Source: Lolliginicoccus suaedae (GTDB lineage Bacteria > Actinomycetota > Actinomycetes > Mycobacteriales > Mycobacteriaceae). From it: 64,000 nt of DNA. The DNA lies in the NCBI RefSeq assembly GCF_008312885.1, contig NZ_VSSO01000004.1:62001-126000 (forward strand), given 5' to 3'. The notes under the pieces are model-generated. The model was given only the letters and a program-made list of their open reading frames with translations, was not told the origin of the DNA and searched no databases. Shown piece by piece: positions 55,402-64,000 of the stretch. How positions within the stretch are numbered: position 1 is the stretch's first letter; every line of letters starts with the position of its first letter. A program made the translations under genes and the position numbers.

Positions 55402-56218
55402 AGACGCTGATCGCGCCGGGGCCGAGATGCACGCCGAGCACGGCACCGAGATCCGAGAGGTGGGTAGAGCGGACCGTGCCGAGACGGGTGGTGATGCGGT
55501 CGAGGACCTGCCGGGCGCGGTCCTCGGCCTCGATGTGCTGGACGGCGACACGGATATCACGATGCGGGGAGCCAGCATCGACAGCGAGATCAACGAGCCG
55601 GTTGAGGGCCTTGGTGGCGGTGCGTGCCTTGTCGCGCACGGCGAGCGCCCCGTCGGAGAGGTGCAGCACGGGCTTGATGGCGAGCGCGGTACCGAGGATC
55701 GCGGACGCCGCACCGATGCGTCCCCCGCGGCGCAGGTTGTCTAGCTGGTTGACGTAGACGAACGATTGCGTGCGGGTGGCCGCGCGGACCGCTGTCTCGT
55801 AGACCGCGTCGCGGTCGCATCCGTCCTGGGCTGCCCGGGCGGCCGCGAGAACGATGAAGGCCAGGCTGAACGCCGCGGCCTGGGAGTCGACGACGCGCAC
55901 ATGCGGCCCGGCCTGGCTGGCCGCCTGGTGCGCCGCCTCCCAGGTGGAGGAGAGCTTCCGCGACAGGAAGATGCCGACGACGCCATCCCCGTCGCTGGCG
56001 GACTGAGCTTCCTCGAACGCGCTGACGAGTTCCTGGGGGGATGCTCCCGCTGTGGAGATGCCGCTGCCCCGCCAGGCATCGCTGGGCATGGCATCGACCC
56101 CTTCGCGGAGGTCTTTCCCGTGATAGAGGATGTGCAGGGGGACGACATGGATGCCATGCCGGCGCACGAGATCGATGGGCAGCGTCGCTGACGAGTCCGT
56201 TACTACTGTGACTGCCAT
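55385..56218 (-). CDS. DegV-family fatty-acid-binding protein
   Basis: 277-residue two-domain protein binding a fatty acid between domains; its family supplies exogenous fatty acids to FakA kinase in Firmicutes. 'VTVVTDSSATLPIDLVRRHGIHVVPLHI', 'TAGASPQELVSAFEEA', 'IFLSRKLSSTWEAAHQA', 'VVDSQAAAFSLAF', 'VNQLDNLRRGGRIGAASAILGTALAIKPVL' and 'HLGPGAISVSLYHD' are all family blocks. GAGG 8 nt upstream supports ATG 56218. No fakA is in the window. Confidence 0.92.
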   Translation of the reverse strand: MAVTVVTDSSATLPIDLVRRHGIHVVPLHILYHGKDLREGVDAMPSDAWRGSGISTAGASPQELVSAFEEAQSASDGDGVVGIFLSRKLSSTWEAAHQAASQAGPHVRVVDSQAAAFSLAFIVLAAARAAQDGCDRDAVYETAVRAATRTQSFVYVNQLDNLRRGGRIGAASAILGTALAIKPVLHLSDGALAVRDKARTATKALNRLVDLAVDAGSPHRDIRVAVQHIEAEDRARQVLDRITTRLGTVRSTHLSDLGAVLGVHLGPGAISVSLYHD

Positions 56219-56234
56219 TGCATGTCCTCTCTCG

Positions 56235-56990
56235 CTACCGCGCCGCCCTGGCATTTCCGGGCGAATCACTCTCACCGGACACGATAGCGGTGTGCATCAG
56301 CCGGGCGACGCGGCGATGGGCCGCGAAGCCCCAATGGATACCGTCCGGGTTTCCCTCCCCTGCCCTCAGATGATCGATGGTGGCAGCGGGAATGTCCACG
56401 AGCGGAATGCCCTTCTCGCTGGCCCACCTCGTGATGGCGCGGGAGGTACGGGGCTGCCCGGGCTGGGCGTAGCCGTAGTAGCGGCTGTGGTGAAGCGCTG
56501 GCTGCACCGCGATGATCGGGATGCCGGGGCGCACGGCGGTGATGGCGGCACGGATCCGCTCGAGGTACGCGACGGTCACTGCGGGCGGCAGGGCCATGGG
56601 CCAGCCGAGGGGCGAGAGCATCGGTTGCACCCGCGCGTAGGTGGCGCGCACGCGTCGGCGCAGCCAGGAGGGGCGCACGTATCGGATCTGCTCGCGCAGC
56701 GCGGTGGGCAGGGGCGAGGGCAGGGAGTCCATGCCGGCCACCGCGATGACGACGGCTCCGGCGCGCGGGATGGTTGCCCACACGAGCGGGTCCTGGGTCA
56801 GTGCCCACCAGGCATCGCGGGTGGTCCAGCCCACGCGCGCGCACACGTGCGCGCGCCAGCCGAGCCCGGAGGCGACGAGGCTCGGCCAGATGCGCTGGTC
56901 ATCGGCGGGCAGGCCTCCGGCGGGGCCGTAGAACGAGAGGGAGTCGCCCAGGACGAGCAGGGTGGGCGGGTTGCTGGTCTCAAGTGGCAT
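56235..56990 (-). CDS. octT: diglucosylglycerate octanoyltransferase-like SGNH protein
   Basis: 251-residue SGNH/GDSL-fold protein with '[29 protein letters not shown]' (nucleophile Ser), '[14 protein letters not shown]', '[17 protein letters not shown]' and '[18 protein letters not shown]' (catalytic Asp/His). It matches Rv2418c, which acylates diglucosylglycerate with octanoate in methylglucose lipopolysaccharide synthesis. It overlaps gpgP, an enzyme of the same pathway, by 11 nt, which supports the role. Confidence 0.88.
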   Translation of the reverse strand: MPLETSNPPTLLVLGDSLSFYGPAGGLPADDQRIWPSLVASGLGWRAHVCARVGWTTRDAWWALTQDPLVWATIPRAGAVVIAVAGMDSLPSPLPTALREQIRYVRPSWLRRRVRATYARVQPMLSPLGWPMALPPAVTVAYLERIRAAITAVRPGIPIIAVQPALHHSRYYGYAQPGQPRTSRAITRWASEKGIPLVDIPAATIDHLRAGEGNPDGIHWGFAAHRRVARLMHTAIVSGESDSPGNARAAR

Positions 56991-57663
56991 CGGGCGCTAC
57001 CTGGGCCGAGGAGTTCCATACGTCGAGGCGCCATTGCCCGGTGCCGTCGGGCGCGCCGTAGTGGCTGAGCTGGGCCCAGCTGGCATTGCCGGGCGCGCCG
57101 AGGGTCGGCCAGCGGCTGACCGGGAGGTCGAGCAGCCGGGCGGTCAGGGCACAGATCAGGCCGCCGTGGGCGACCAGCACGATGGGGTGCTCGGGCCAAT
57201 GCTCGAGGGTGGCGTCGCCGCCGGAGGATCGGGCGAGCAGTTCGTCGATCAGTGGCGTGGCGCGGGCGGCCACATCGATGCGGCTCTCCCCTCCCCCTGG
57301 CGGCGCCAGCCGGGGTTCGAGCCGCCAGGCCATCCGGGCGCCGGGATCGAGGGTATCGACCTCGGCGTGCGTGCGGCCCTGCCAGTCACCGAGGTGCGTC
57401 TCGCGCAGCCGCTCGTCCTTGCTGACGGGCAGTCCGGTCGCGGAGCCGAGCTCGAGGGCGGTGTCGTAGGCCCGGTGCAGGTCCGAGGAGATGATCGCGA
57501 GCGGATCGCAGTGGGCGAGCACCTCGGCGGCGCGCTTGGCCTGCTCGATGCCGAGGGCCGAGAGCGCGGTGTCGAGCTGCCCCTGCATGCGGCTCTCGGC
57601 GTTGTACACCGTCTGTCCGTGGCGGAGCAGCACGATCCTGCGGATCGTGACTGGTGGCGCCAT
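56980..57663 (-). CDS. gpgP: glucosyl-3-phosphoglycerate phosphatase
   Basis: Histidine phosphatase of the phosphoglycerate-mutase fold, 227 residues. Catalytic '[11 protein letters not shown]', '[14 protein letters not shown]', '[18 protein letters not shown]' and the second His in '[17 protein letters not shown]'. Orthologue of Rv2419c, which dephosphorylates glucosyl-3-phosphoglycerate to glucosylglycerate, the primer of methylglucose lipopolysaccharide. GAGGA precedes ATG 57663. Confidence 0.9.
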   Translation of the reverse strand: MAPPVTIRRIVLLRHGQTVYNAESRMQGQLDTALSALGIEQAKRAAEVLAHCDPLAIISSDLHRAYDTALELGSATGLPVSKDERLRETHLGDWQGRTHAEVDTLDPGARMAWRLEPRLAPPGGGESRIDVAARATPLIDELLARSSGGDATLEHWPEHPIVLVAHGGLICALTARLLDLPVSRWPTLGAPGNASWAQLSHYGAPDGTGQWRLDVWNSSAQVAPDAT

Positions 57664-57749
57664 GGTGGGTCCTCGTTCCTTGTGCGACGGCGGCCCGCGG
57701 GGCCACGGATCACTCTAGCCGCTACCGCCGTCTCGTCCGGGGAGGAGCC

Positions 57750-58145
57750 TCAGTCCTGCTCGGCGTCCTCGTCGGGGCGGGACTCGTCGAGGCCCTCGAC
57801 CGTGATGGCGGGGCAATCCTTCCAGAGCCGCTCGAGGCCGTAGTAGGAACGCTCCTCGCCGTGCTGGATGTGAACGACGAAATCGACGTAGTCGAGCAGT
57901 GCCCAGCGGCCTTCGCTGGCTCCCTCGCGGCGGGTGGGCTTGCGGCCGATCTCGCGCAGCTTCTCCTCGACGTTGTCGACGATGGAGCTGACGTGCCGCT
58001 CGTTGCCACCGGTGGCGATGACGAAGCAGTCGGTGATGACGAGATGCTCGGACACATCGAGGACGATGATGTCGGTGGCCTTCTTCTCGGATGCGGCGCG
58101 GGCCGCTACGGCGCTGGCCTCGATCGCCTCGTGCGTGGCGGTCAT
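57750..58145 (-). CDS. rsfS: ribosomal silencing factor RsfS
   Basis: Binds L14 (uL14) and keeps ribosomal subunits apart in starvation. The 131-residue protein shows '[35 protein letters not shown]', '[34 protein letters not shown]'. A perfect GAGGAG 5 nt upstream fixes ATG 58145, which also overlaps the nadD stop (ATGA). Confidence 0.95.
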   Translation of the reverse strand: MTATHEAIEASAVAARAASEKKATDIIVLDVSEHLVITDCFVIATGGNERHVSSIVDNVEEKLREIGRKPTRREGASEGRWALLDYVDFVVHIQHGEERSYYGLERLWKDCPAITVEGLDESRPDEDAEQD

Positions 58146-58858
58146 GGATTCTCCTCATGTGGGATTGCCCGCGAGGACGCGGGCGGTGTGTCTGCGGATG
58201 CCGGGGCGGTCTCGGGCTTCGTGCCTGTTCCCGGGGCGTCGGTGGCCCTCCGGTAGAGATCCCGCTTGGCGATGTATTGCACCACCCCGTCCGGCACCAG
58301 GTACCAGACGGGCCGCCCCTCGCGGGACCTGGCCCGGCAGTCGCTCGAGGAGATCGCCAGGGCCGGGATCTCGATCAAGGTGATGACGTCATCGGGACGA
58401 TCATCGAGGTGGGCGGAGAGATGCTCGGCGTGTAGATCATAGCCGGGCCTGCTCACCCCGACGAATTTCGCGAGATCGAAGATCTCCTCCCAGCTCTGCC
58501 AGGACAAGATGTTGGCGAGCGCATCGGCGCCGGTGATGAAGTAGAGCTCATTGCCGGGATAGGCGGCGCGCAGGTCCCGGAGGGTGTCCGCGGTGCGGGT
58601 GATGCCGGGCCGGTCGATGTCGACCCGGCTGACCGAGAAGCGGGGGTTCGAGGCGGTAGCGATGACGGTCATCAGGTAGCGGTCCTCGGCGGGGCTCACC
58701 GCCCGGCTTGCCTTCTGCCAGGGCTGCCCGGTGGGCACGAAGATCACCTCGTCGAGGTCGAACCGGTCGGCGACCTCGCTGGCAGCCACGAGGTGGCCAT
58801 GATGGATGGGATCGAAGGTGCCACCCATGACCCCGAGGCGTCGTGTGTCTGCGCGCAT
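58142..58858 (-). CDS. nadD: nicotinate-nucleotide adenylyltransferase
   Basis: Makes deamido-NAD from nicotinate mononucleotide and ATP. 238 residues with the nucleotidyltransferase motif '[21 protein letters not shown]', '[13 protein letters not shown]', '[22 protein letters not shown]', and '[12 protein letters not shown]', a variant of the ISSTxIR motif with Ser-Asp-Cys in place of Thr-x-Ile. A Pro/Ala/Thr-rich tail of about 40 residues follows. A TATTGT 8 nt before ATG 58858 may be the promoter of nadD-rsfS. Confidence 0.94.
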   Translation of the reverse strand: MRADTRRLGVMGGTFDPIHHGHLVAASEVADRFDLDEVIFVPTGQPWQKASRAVSPAEDRYLMTVIATASNPRFSVSRVDIDRPGITRTADTLRDLRAAYPGNELYFITGADALANILSWQSWEEIFDLAKFVGVSRPGYDLHAEHLSAHLDDRPDDVITLIEIPALAISSSDCRARSREGRPVWYLVPDGVVQYIAKRDLYRRATDAPGTGTKPETAPASADTPPASSRAIPHEENP

Positions 58859-58926
58859 GGAAGTCGACAATACGGCGCATCTCGGCCCAGCGGGCGCTGT
58901 GGCAGCGCGGTTCCAGCAGTGGGTGC

Positions 58927-59268
58927 CTATTCCGCGAACAGCCAATCGAGGTGATGCAGCGCCAGCGCGCGAACCTCATGGGCGGGCGCCAGGGCCGCGG
59001 CGCCGGGCACCGGGCTGTCAGCGGGACGCTCCGGAGCACCGTGCATGGCGCGCTGCTCGCGGGTGATCGGGCTCTGCTCGAGGGCCCGAGCGACCTCGCT
59101 GGCGGTCCAGCACAGCGAGGCGTGCTCGGCGAACTCGATGAGCCGGTCCACAGAGGGGTATGGGCGGTGCGCAACGATGGCGTCCACCCAACGGGGTATC
59201 CCCGCGCAGGTAGCGACCATTGCTGCCGCGCGCTGCCTGGGCAACGCGTTGAACTGGGCGATCCTCAT
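58927..59268 (-). CDS. degenerate UraD (OHCU decarboxylase)-like protein
   Basis: 113 residues. The first 70 resemble 2-oxo-4-hydroxy-4-carboxy-5-ureidoimidazoline decarboxylase: '[43 protein letters not shown]' (shown in parts in the family as FNxLP, RW and RPY/F). The family's catalytic His in HPRIG is replaced ('LEQSPITRE'), and the C-terminal half of the fold is missing. No urate genes are near. GGAGG 9 nt before ATG 59268 is a good ribosome site, so it is probably translated. It may be a remnant or a repurposed helical domain. Confidence 0.6.
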   Translation of the reverse strand: MRIAQFNALPRQRAAAMVATCAGIPRWVDAIVAHRPYPSVDRLIEFAEHASLCWTASEVARALEQSPITREQRAMHGAPERPADSPVPGAAALAPAHEVRALALHHLDWLFAE

Positions 59269-59448
59269 GGCCAACCACCTCCAGCGGAGCGATCCACGTG
59301 CCGATGGGATGACCGTATTCCTCCAGCCAGCGAGAGTTTTTTCGCCACCGTGAAGGTTGTGTTAACTGCTCGGACCTGGGAGGCGGCCCCTTGCGCTCGC
59401 CCCGGCACCTTTCTGCCTCATCCCGGGCCGGTTCTCCTCCGTGATGGA

Positions 59449-59454
59449 TACGAT
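59449..59454 (+). promoter_or_regulatory. -10-like hexamer for leaderless adenylate cyclase gene
   Basis: TACGAT exactly 6 nt before GTG 59461; no ribosome site lies between. Confidence 0.45.
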
Positions 59455-59460
59455 CGACAG

Positions 59461-60624
59461 GTGGCCATCAAGGACGGCACGGAACCCGCGCACCGGCCAG
59501 CTGGCGCGGCACTGGACGAGGAACTCGAGCGCGCGGGCTTGCTCGACGGGTTGAGGGGCGAGGCGCGCTCGCTGCGCCTCGCGGCCCTGCGCGCGCTCGC
59601 CGGCGATGGCGTGCCGATCGAGCAGCTCGTGGTCGCGGTCAGCACGGGACGGCTCGCGAGCCTCATCCTCGAGAAGGCCCTGGATCCGCCGGGCGTCTTC
59701 ACCATCCATGAGCTCGCGAGCAAGGCGGGCGTGGAGACCGAGCAGCTGCGGTCCTGGTTCCGCGCGCTGGGCCGCGGCGTCCCCGCCACCGGCGCGCCGG
59801 TCTATAGCCACGATGACCTGCTCATCGCGGAACGGTTCCGCGAGTACTTGCGGCTGGGTTTCGACACCGAGAAGTTGTTCGCCACGGCCCGGGTGTGGGG
59901 ACGCAACCTCGGCAGCTTCGTCGACGCGATGTCCGGCATGGTCGAGGATGTGCTGCTGGCCGCGCACGACGATCCCGATGTCGTCCTGCGCTACGCGATG
60001 GAGGTCCGCCGCTTCGCCGAGGCCGAGGCGCAGATCGTGGCGCACCTGCTCGGCACCATGCTGGCCCAGCGGATCCGCTCGGACGCCGTGGGCGCGGCAG
60101 GGTCCCGCGACATCACGATCACCGGGGTCCAGGAAGTCGCGTTCTGCTTCGCCGATCTCGTCGGCTTCACCCGCCTCGGCGAGAAGCTGCCCGTCGACAT
60201 CCTCGGGGAGATGGCTGATGATCTCGGCGCGCTCGCCACCGATCTGGCCGAAGCCCCGGTTCGCGTGGTCAAGGCCATCGGGGACGCGGTGATGCTGATG
60301 AGCCCGGATCCCGTTGCCCTGGCGCGCACGGCAGTGACGATCGTCGATGAGGCGCAGGCCCGCGGCTTGCCACCACTGCGGGCCTCGGTGACGCTTGGCA
60401 CCGCGATCTCGCGGGCCGGCGACTGGTACGGGCGCCCGATCAACCTTGCCAGCCGGGTGCTCTCCGCCGCGCAGCCGCACCAGGTACTGGTCACCGATGC
60501 CGTGCGCGAGGCCTTGCACCAAGCAGGCTGGAGCACGAGCCCCGCTGGCGCTTTCGACTTCAAGGGAGTTCCCGGACCGACACCCCTGTTCACCGTCGAG
60601 GCGCCGCCCCAGGCACGCCCCTGA
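59461..60624 (+). CDS. class III adenylate cyclase, Rv1264-like
   Basis: 387 residues. The N-terminal 200 residues are helical and resemble the regulatory domain of the pH-sensing M. tuberculosis Rv1264 ('FTIHELASKAGVETEQLRSWFRALG', 'EYLRLGFDTEKLFATARVWGRNL'). The C-terminal cyclase homology domain has the first metal Asp in 'FCFADLVGFTRLGEKLP', 'RVVKAIGDAVMLMS' with the purine-contact Lys and second metal Asp, and 'GDWYGRPINLASRVL' with the Asp, Asn and Arg of the active site. All catalytic residues appear present, so it should make cAMP as a homodimer. The frame is open upstream, but GTG 59461 fits the family start. Confidence 0.9.
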   Translation: MAIKDGTEPAHRPAGAALDEELERAGLLDGLRGEARSLRLAALRALAGDGVPIEQLVVAVSTGRLASLILEKALDPPGVFTIHELASKAGVETEQLRSWFRALGRGVPATGAPVYSHDDLLIAERFREYLRLGFDTEKLFATARVWGRNLGSFVDAMSGMVEDVLLAAHDDPDVVLRYAMEVRRFAEAEAQIVAHLLGTMLAQRIRSDAVGAAGSRDITITGVQEVAFCFADLVGFTRLGEKLPVDILGEMADDLGALATDLAEAPVRVVKAIGDAVMLMSPDPVALARTAVTIVDEAQARGLPPLRASVTLGTAISRAGDWYGRPINLASRVLSAAQPHQVLVTDAVREALHQAGWSTSPAGAFDFKGVPGPTPLFTVEAPPQARP

Positions 60625-60630
60625 TCAGCC

Positions 60631-60930
60631 TCACGCCCCGGCGAGCTCGAGGCGGACAGTCACGGTGTCGCCCTCGGTGATGCCCTCGGCGGCGCGCACC
60701 TGCTTCTTGATGGGCAGCAGGAAGCTGCCGGTCGGCTTGTCGGGGAACACCGAGGTGCGCCACGTGGTGCTGCCGATGGTCACGGCGACCCGCACGGATC
60801 CGAACCCGGCACGGGGCCCCGCTTGCTGGTCGTGGATCTCCTCGGCGATGCCGAGGGGCAGGCGCAGGAAAGTCCACGAGACGGCATCGCCGTGCCAGAG
60901 GAACAGGTCAGCATCGAACTCCCAGCGCAT
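60631..60930 (-). CDS. DUF1905 domain protein
   Basis: 99-residue beta-rich protein: 'WEFDADLFLWHGDAVSWTFLRLP', 'VRVAVTIGSTTWRTSVFP', 'GSFLLPIKKQVRAAEGITEGDTVTVRLEL', the DUF1905 pattern. Function unknown. It is convergent with the cyclase gene, only 6 nt apart. TAGCAT 6 nt before ATG 60930 suggests leaderless expression. Confidence 0.88.
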   Translation of the reverse strand: MRWEFDADLFLWHGDAVSWTFLRLPLGIAEEIHDQQAGPRAGFGSVRVAVTIGSTTWRTSVFPDKPTGSFLLPIKKQVRAAEGITEGDTVTVRLELAGA

Positions 60931-60936
60931 GGCTTG

Positions 60937-60942
60937 ATGCTA
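60937..60942 (-). promoter_or_regulatory. -10-like hexamer for leaderless DUF1905 gene
   Basis: TAGCAT on the minus strand, exactly 6 nt before ATG 60930. Confidence 0.45.
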
Positions 60943-60966
60943 GCGCCGCGGACCGACAGGAACGCG

Positions 60967-62412
60967 CTACACCGGCAGGAGCCGCGCGACGACGGCCGCG
61001 AGATGCTCGGCGGTGCGGCATTCATGCATGGGGATGATCTGCTGGTAGAGGTCGGCGGCGGAGTCGCCGCTGCCCCATTGGGCGGCGGGCTCGGGGTTGA
61101 GCCAGTGCGCTTGCCTGGCCGTGGTGACCATGCGGGCGAGCGCGGCGAGGTTGGGGTCACGGTAGTTGGTGCGGCCGTCTCCGAGGATGAGCAGGGAGGC
61201 CCGGTGGGTGAGCGCGTGGCCGAACTCGTTGGTGAAGGTGGCGAAGGCATTGCCGTAGTCGGAGTGGCCGTCGTAGGTGATGAGGCGGGATTCGGCCATC
61301 ATGCGGGAGATGGCGGTGCCGAGGCCGGACTGGGCGTCGAGGTAGGCGGTGACCTCGTCGGTCGCGTCGATGAAGGCGAAGATCCGCACCCGGGAGAATT
61401 GCTCGCGCAGCGCGTGGACGAGTTGCAGGGTGAAGTTGCTGAACCCGGCGACGGATCCGGAGATGTCGCACAGCACGACGAGCTCGGGCCGGGTGCGCTT
61501 GGGGCGCTGCGCGACGAGGTCGATGGGCACGCCACCGGTGGTCATGGACTTGCGCATGGTCTTGCGGACGTCAATGGATCCGGCGCGCATGCGCTTGCGG
61601 CGGACGGCGAGCCTGCTGGCGAGCAGCCGGGCGAGCGGCGCGACACTGGCACGCAGAGCGCGCAGCTCGGTGTCGCTGGCGCGCAGGAAGTCGACCTGCT
61701 CGGCAACCTTGGGCACGGCGTACGTGGTGACCTTCTGCACGCCGAGGCGCTGGGCGACGCGCCGCTGCGTCTCGGACTCGACCTGGGCCCGGAACCGCGC
61801 GACGAGGGCGGCGGCATTGCGCTTGGCCACCTCGAGGGCGAACGGCTCGGGGGTGCCTCCCCCCGCGGGGGCGATCCGCTCGAGGAGCCCCTTGAGGACC
61901 TTGTCGAGGACCTGGTCAGGGGCCATGGCCTGCAACGCCTGGTAGGCGGAGAAGGATTCACCGTTCATCGAGCGGTAGCGGCCCAGCTCATCGACGATGA
62001 GGGTGATCGTCTCGTCGAGCTCGTCCTTCGCATTGAGGGAGGTGCTGGCGAGCAGATCAGCGACGGTGTCGCGCAGCGCTGCGACATCGAGGTCGCCGTC
62101 CTCGTCGCGGGGATGCTCGGCACCGCTTTCATCGGTGACGGCGCGGGCGTCGGCCGCTGCGGGGAACCACAGGTCGAAGGTCGTGTCGAACGTGGGTCGG
62201 TGGGTATCGCGGCGCACCAGCGCGCAAGCAAGGCCCTCGCGCACCACGTCACGCTGCTCGAGGCCGAGGTGGGTGAGCACGCGAGCGGCATCCACGGTCT
62301 CGGCCGGCCCGACTGGCATGCCCTTTGCCCGGAGCGCCTCGACGAATCCGGCGAGGTGCCCGGTGATGCGGGGGTGCTCCGCGGCGCTTCCGGTGTTCCC
62401 TGGGCTGTCCAT
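60967..62412 (-). CDS. VWA domain (CoxE-like) protein, MoxR partner
   Basis: 481 residues, homologue of Rv2425c. The N-terminal part is helical ('HLAGFVEALRAKGMPVGPAETVDAARVL'). The C-terminal von Willebrand A domain has the metal-ion site 'LVVLCDISGSVAGFS', then 'RIFAFIDATDEVT', 'SDYGNAFATF' and 'LLILGDGRTNY'. It starts 10 nt after the MoxR gene. MoxR/VWA pairs act as chaperone-like systems for metal insertion or complex assembly; the client is unknown here. Confidence 0.9.
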   Translation of the reverse strand: MDSPGNTGSAAEHPRITGHLAGFVEALRAKGMPVGPAETVDAARVLTHLGLEQRDVVREGLACALVRRDTHRPTFDTTFDLWFPAAADARAVTDESGAEHPRDEDGDLDVAALRDTVADLLASTSLNAKDELDETITLIVDELGRYRSMNGESFSAYQALQAMAPDQVLDKVLKGLLERIAPAGGGTPEPFALEVAKRNAAALVARFRAQVESETQRRVAQRLGVQKVTTYAVPKVAEQVDFLRASDTELRALRASVAPLARLLASRLAVRRKRMRAGSIDVRKTMRKSMTTGGVPIDLVAQRPKRTRPELVVLCDISGSVAGFSNFTLQLVHALREQFSRVRIFAFIDATDEVTAYLDAQSGLGTAISRMMAESRLITYDGHSDYGNAFATFTNEFGHALTHRASLLILGDGRTNYRDPNLAALARMVTTARQAHWLNPEPAAQWGSGDSAADLYQQIIPMHECRTAEHLAAVVARLLPV

Positions 62413-62422
62413 GCTGGCCGCG

Positions 62423-63301
62423 CTAGGAAAGCTTGAGATCGGCGAGGGCGCGCTGGTGGTCGGCCTGATGCTTGAGCACCACGCCGAGGGTGGTGCGGAT
62501 CGCGGCGTCGTCGAGCTTCGCCTCACCGAGGGCCAGTAGCGTGCGGGCCCAGTCGATGGTCTCGGCGACCGACGGCGACTTCTTGAGCTGCAGCGCCCGG
62601 AGCGCACCGATCACATCAACGATGCTGGCAGCGAACGCGGCGGGCAGCTCGGGCACGCGCGCGGCGAGGATGCGTCGCTCGCGGTCGGGGTCCGGGTAGT
62701 CCATGTGGAGGAACAGGCAGCGGCGCTTGAGCGCCTCGGAGAGCTCTCGGGTGGCATTCGAGGTGAGGATGGTCAGCGGCCGGCGGGTGGCGGTGATGGT
62801 GCCGAGCTCGGGGACGGTGACGGCGAAGTCGCTGAGCACCTCGAGCAGCAGGCCCTCGAACTCGGTGTCGGCCTTGTCGGTCTCGTCGATCAGCAGCACG
62901 GTGGGCTCGGTGCGACGGATCGCGGCGAGCAGTGGCCGCGCGAGCAGGAACTCCTCGGAGAAGACGTCGTCGCGCGTGTCCTCCCAGCTGTTCTCGTGCG
63001 CTGCCTGGATGCGCAGGATCTGCTTGGCGTGGTTCCACTCGTAGAGGGCACGTGCCTCATCGACGCCCTCGTAGCATTGCAGCCGGATCAGGCCTGCCCC
63101 GGTAGCCGTCGCGATCGCGCGGGACAGCTCGGTCTTGCCGACCCCGGCGGGTCCCTCGATGAGCAGCGGCTTGCCGAGCCGATCGGCGAGGAACACGGCC
63201 GTCGCGGTGGCGGTGTCGGCGAGGTAGCCGGTGGCGGCGAGCCGTTCGATGACCTCAGCGGGCGAGGCGAACGCGGGCGTGGTCACGCTGATGGGGTTCA
63301 T
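62423..63301 (-). CDS. MoxR-family AAA+ ATPase
   Basis: 292 residues, homologue of Rv2426c. Walker A 'LLIEGPAGVGKTELSRAIA', Walker B 'VLLIDETDKADTEFEGLLLEVL', sensor 1 'ILTSNATRELSEALKRRCLF' with the arginine finger region. 'YEGVDEARALYEWNHAKQ' is typical for this subgroup. AAAGG precedes ATG 63301. It is co-directional with and 10 nt before the VWA gene, its likely working partner. Confidence 0.92.
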   Translation of the reverse strand: MNPISVTTPAFASPAEVIERLAATGYLADTATATAVFLADRLGKPLLIEGPAGVGKTELSRAIATATGAGLIRLQCYEGVDEARALYEWNHAKQILRIQAAHENSWEDTRDDVFSEEFLLARPLLAAIRRTEPTVLLIDETDKADTEFEGLLLEVLSDFAVTVPELGTITATRRPLTILTSNATRELSEALKRRCLFLHMDYPDPDRERRILAARVPELPAAFAASIVDVIGALRALQLKKSPSVAETIDWARTLLALGEAKLDDAAIRTTLGVVLKHQADHQRALADLKLS

Positions 63302-63347
63302 GAGTGCCTTTCCGGCGCGCGGGCCAGTGAGTATGCCTAGGGAACTG

Positions 63348-64000
63348 CTAGGCGGGCCTGGTGTGGCCGCTGCCCCACACGATCCACTTGGTGGAGGTGA
63401 GCTCGGGAAGGCCCATGGGTCCGCGGGCGTGGAGCTTCTGGGTGGAGATGCCGATCTCCGCGCCGAAGCCGAACTGCTCGCCGTCGGTGAAGGCGGTGGA
63501 CGCGTTGACCATCACTGCGGCGGCATCGACGCGGTTGGTGAACTCGCGCGCGGCGGCGAGATCACTGGTGATGATGGCCTCGGTGTGGCTGGTGCCGTAC
63601 TGGTCGATGTGCTCGATGGCGGCATCGATGCCGTCGACGACCTTCACCGCGATATCGAGGCTCAAGTACTCGTCGGTCCAGTCCTGCTCCGTGGTGGGCA
63701 CCATGCCGGGCAGGTCGCCGTGCAGGGTGACGCTGTGCATCTGGAGGGCCTGGGTGAGCCGAGGGATGGCCGTGCTGGCGATCGTCTTGTCGATGAGCAG
63801 GGTCTCAGCGGTGTTGCACACGCTGGGGCGTCGTGTCTTGGAGTTGAGCACGACCTTCTCGGCGATGTCGAGATCGGCCGCGGAGTGGATGTAGACGTGC
63901 ACGTTGCCGACGCCGGTCTCGATGGTGGGCACGGTGGCGTCGCGCACCACGGCGTTGATGAGCCCGGCACCGCCGCGCGGGATGACGACGTCGACGAGCC
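63348..64000 (-). CDS. proA: gamma-glutamyl phosphate reductase, C-terminal part (cut by window edge)
   Basis: Second enzyme of proline synthesis, reducing gamma-glutamyl phosphate to the semialdehyde with NADPH. About 217 C-terminal residues are visible, starting with '[18 protein letters not shown]' at the window end. The catalytic Cys is in '[15 protein letters not shown]', and '[12 protein letters not shown]', '[36 protein letters not shown]' are conserved. The N-terminus lies beyond position 64000. It is 46 nt upstream of the MoxR gene on the same strand, as in M. tuberculosis. Confidence 0.95.
   Translation of the reverse strand, partial: LVDVVIPRGGAGLINAVVRDATVPTIETGVGNVHVYIHSAADLDIAEKVVLNSKTRRPSVCNTAETLLIDKTIASTAIPRLTQALQMHSVTLHGDLPGMVPTTEQDWTDEYLSLDIAVKVVDGIDAAIEHIDQYGTSHTEAIITSDLAAAREFTNRVDAAAVMVNASTAFTDGEQFGFGAEIGISTQKLHARGPMGLPELTSTKWIVWGSGHTRPA

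Overview
This 64 kb window is high-GC actinobacterial chromosome. The gene order follows the Mycobacterium tuberculosis stretch from about Rv2345 to Rv2427c: TPM protein, glyS, smtB-zur, uppS, recO, era, corC, ybeY, phoH, rsmE, dnaJ2, hrcA, hemW, nirA-type sulfite reductase, cysH, sulfate ABC transporter, GH15 trehalase, lepA, transglutaminase/alpha-E/ATP-grasp, rpsT, holA, comEC, degV, octT, gpgP, rsfS, nadD, VWA, MoxR, proA. With the methylglucose-lipopolysaccharide genes octT and gpgP present, this places it in the Mycobacteriales (the mycolic-acid bacteria and relatives). I cannot name the genus. No rRNA, tRNA, CRISPR, prophage or insertion sequence was seen; it is ordinary core chromosome with a few local novelties.

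Left part (1-4 kb): the end of a TPM-domain protein, a membrane protein, and a tightly overlapping operon of an ECF sigma factor with three direct alkylation-repair enzymes (ogt, alkB, tag). 4-8.4 kb: glyS, the zinc pair smtB-zur (smtB apparently starts at CTG), uppS and recO. 8.4-14.3 kb: a phosphate operon pstS-pstC-pstA-pstB-pstB with two ATPase genes and a last gene for a response regulator that lacks its phosphoacceptor Asp. PHO-box-like heptamers precede pstS. This operon sits between recO and era, which are close neighbours in M. tuberculosis. 14.3-23 kb: a leftward ribosome/RNA/chaperone cluster (hrcA, dnaJ2, rsmE, phoH, ybeY, corC, era) and hemW.

23-35 kb is sulfur assimilation. A rightward sulfite reductase-cysH-cysD-cysN operon is preceded by a short peptide gene with a Cys-Ser-Cys-Cys-Cys run, which matches the cysteine-responsive leader peptides of mycobacteria. 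A large orphan lipoprotein follows, then the leftward sulfate importer subI-cysT-cysW-cysA. Sulfate is imported, activated by CysDN to APS, reduced by CysH to sulfite and by the siroheme enzyme to sulfide. 35-44 kb holds small membrane proteins, a GH15 trehalase/glucoamylase, a coiled-coil protein, a nitronate monooxygenase, a K+-channel-like protein, a cation/proton antiporter, a PhzF protein and lepA.

44-50 kb holds a Tat-exported peptidoglycan amidase whose 3' end overlaps a leftward transglutaminase/alpha-E/ATP-grasp operon (a predicted but uncharacterised peptide-bond-forming system), a 14-bp tandem array, a DUF1648 protein and a 47-nt palindrome related to a second one at 28.5 kb. 50-64 kb holds rpsT, holA-comEC-comEA, degV, octT-gpgP, nadD-rsfS, a degenerate UraD-like gene, an Rv1264-type adenylate cyclase, a DUF1905 protein, a MoxR/VWA pair and the 3' part of proA. 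At least seven genes have a -10-like hexamer exactly 6 or 7 nt before the start codon and no good ribosome site, so leaderless transcription seems common.
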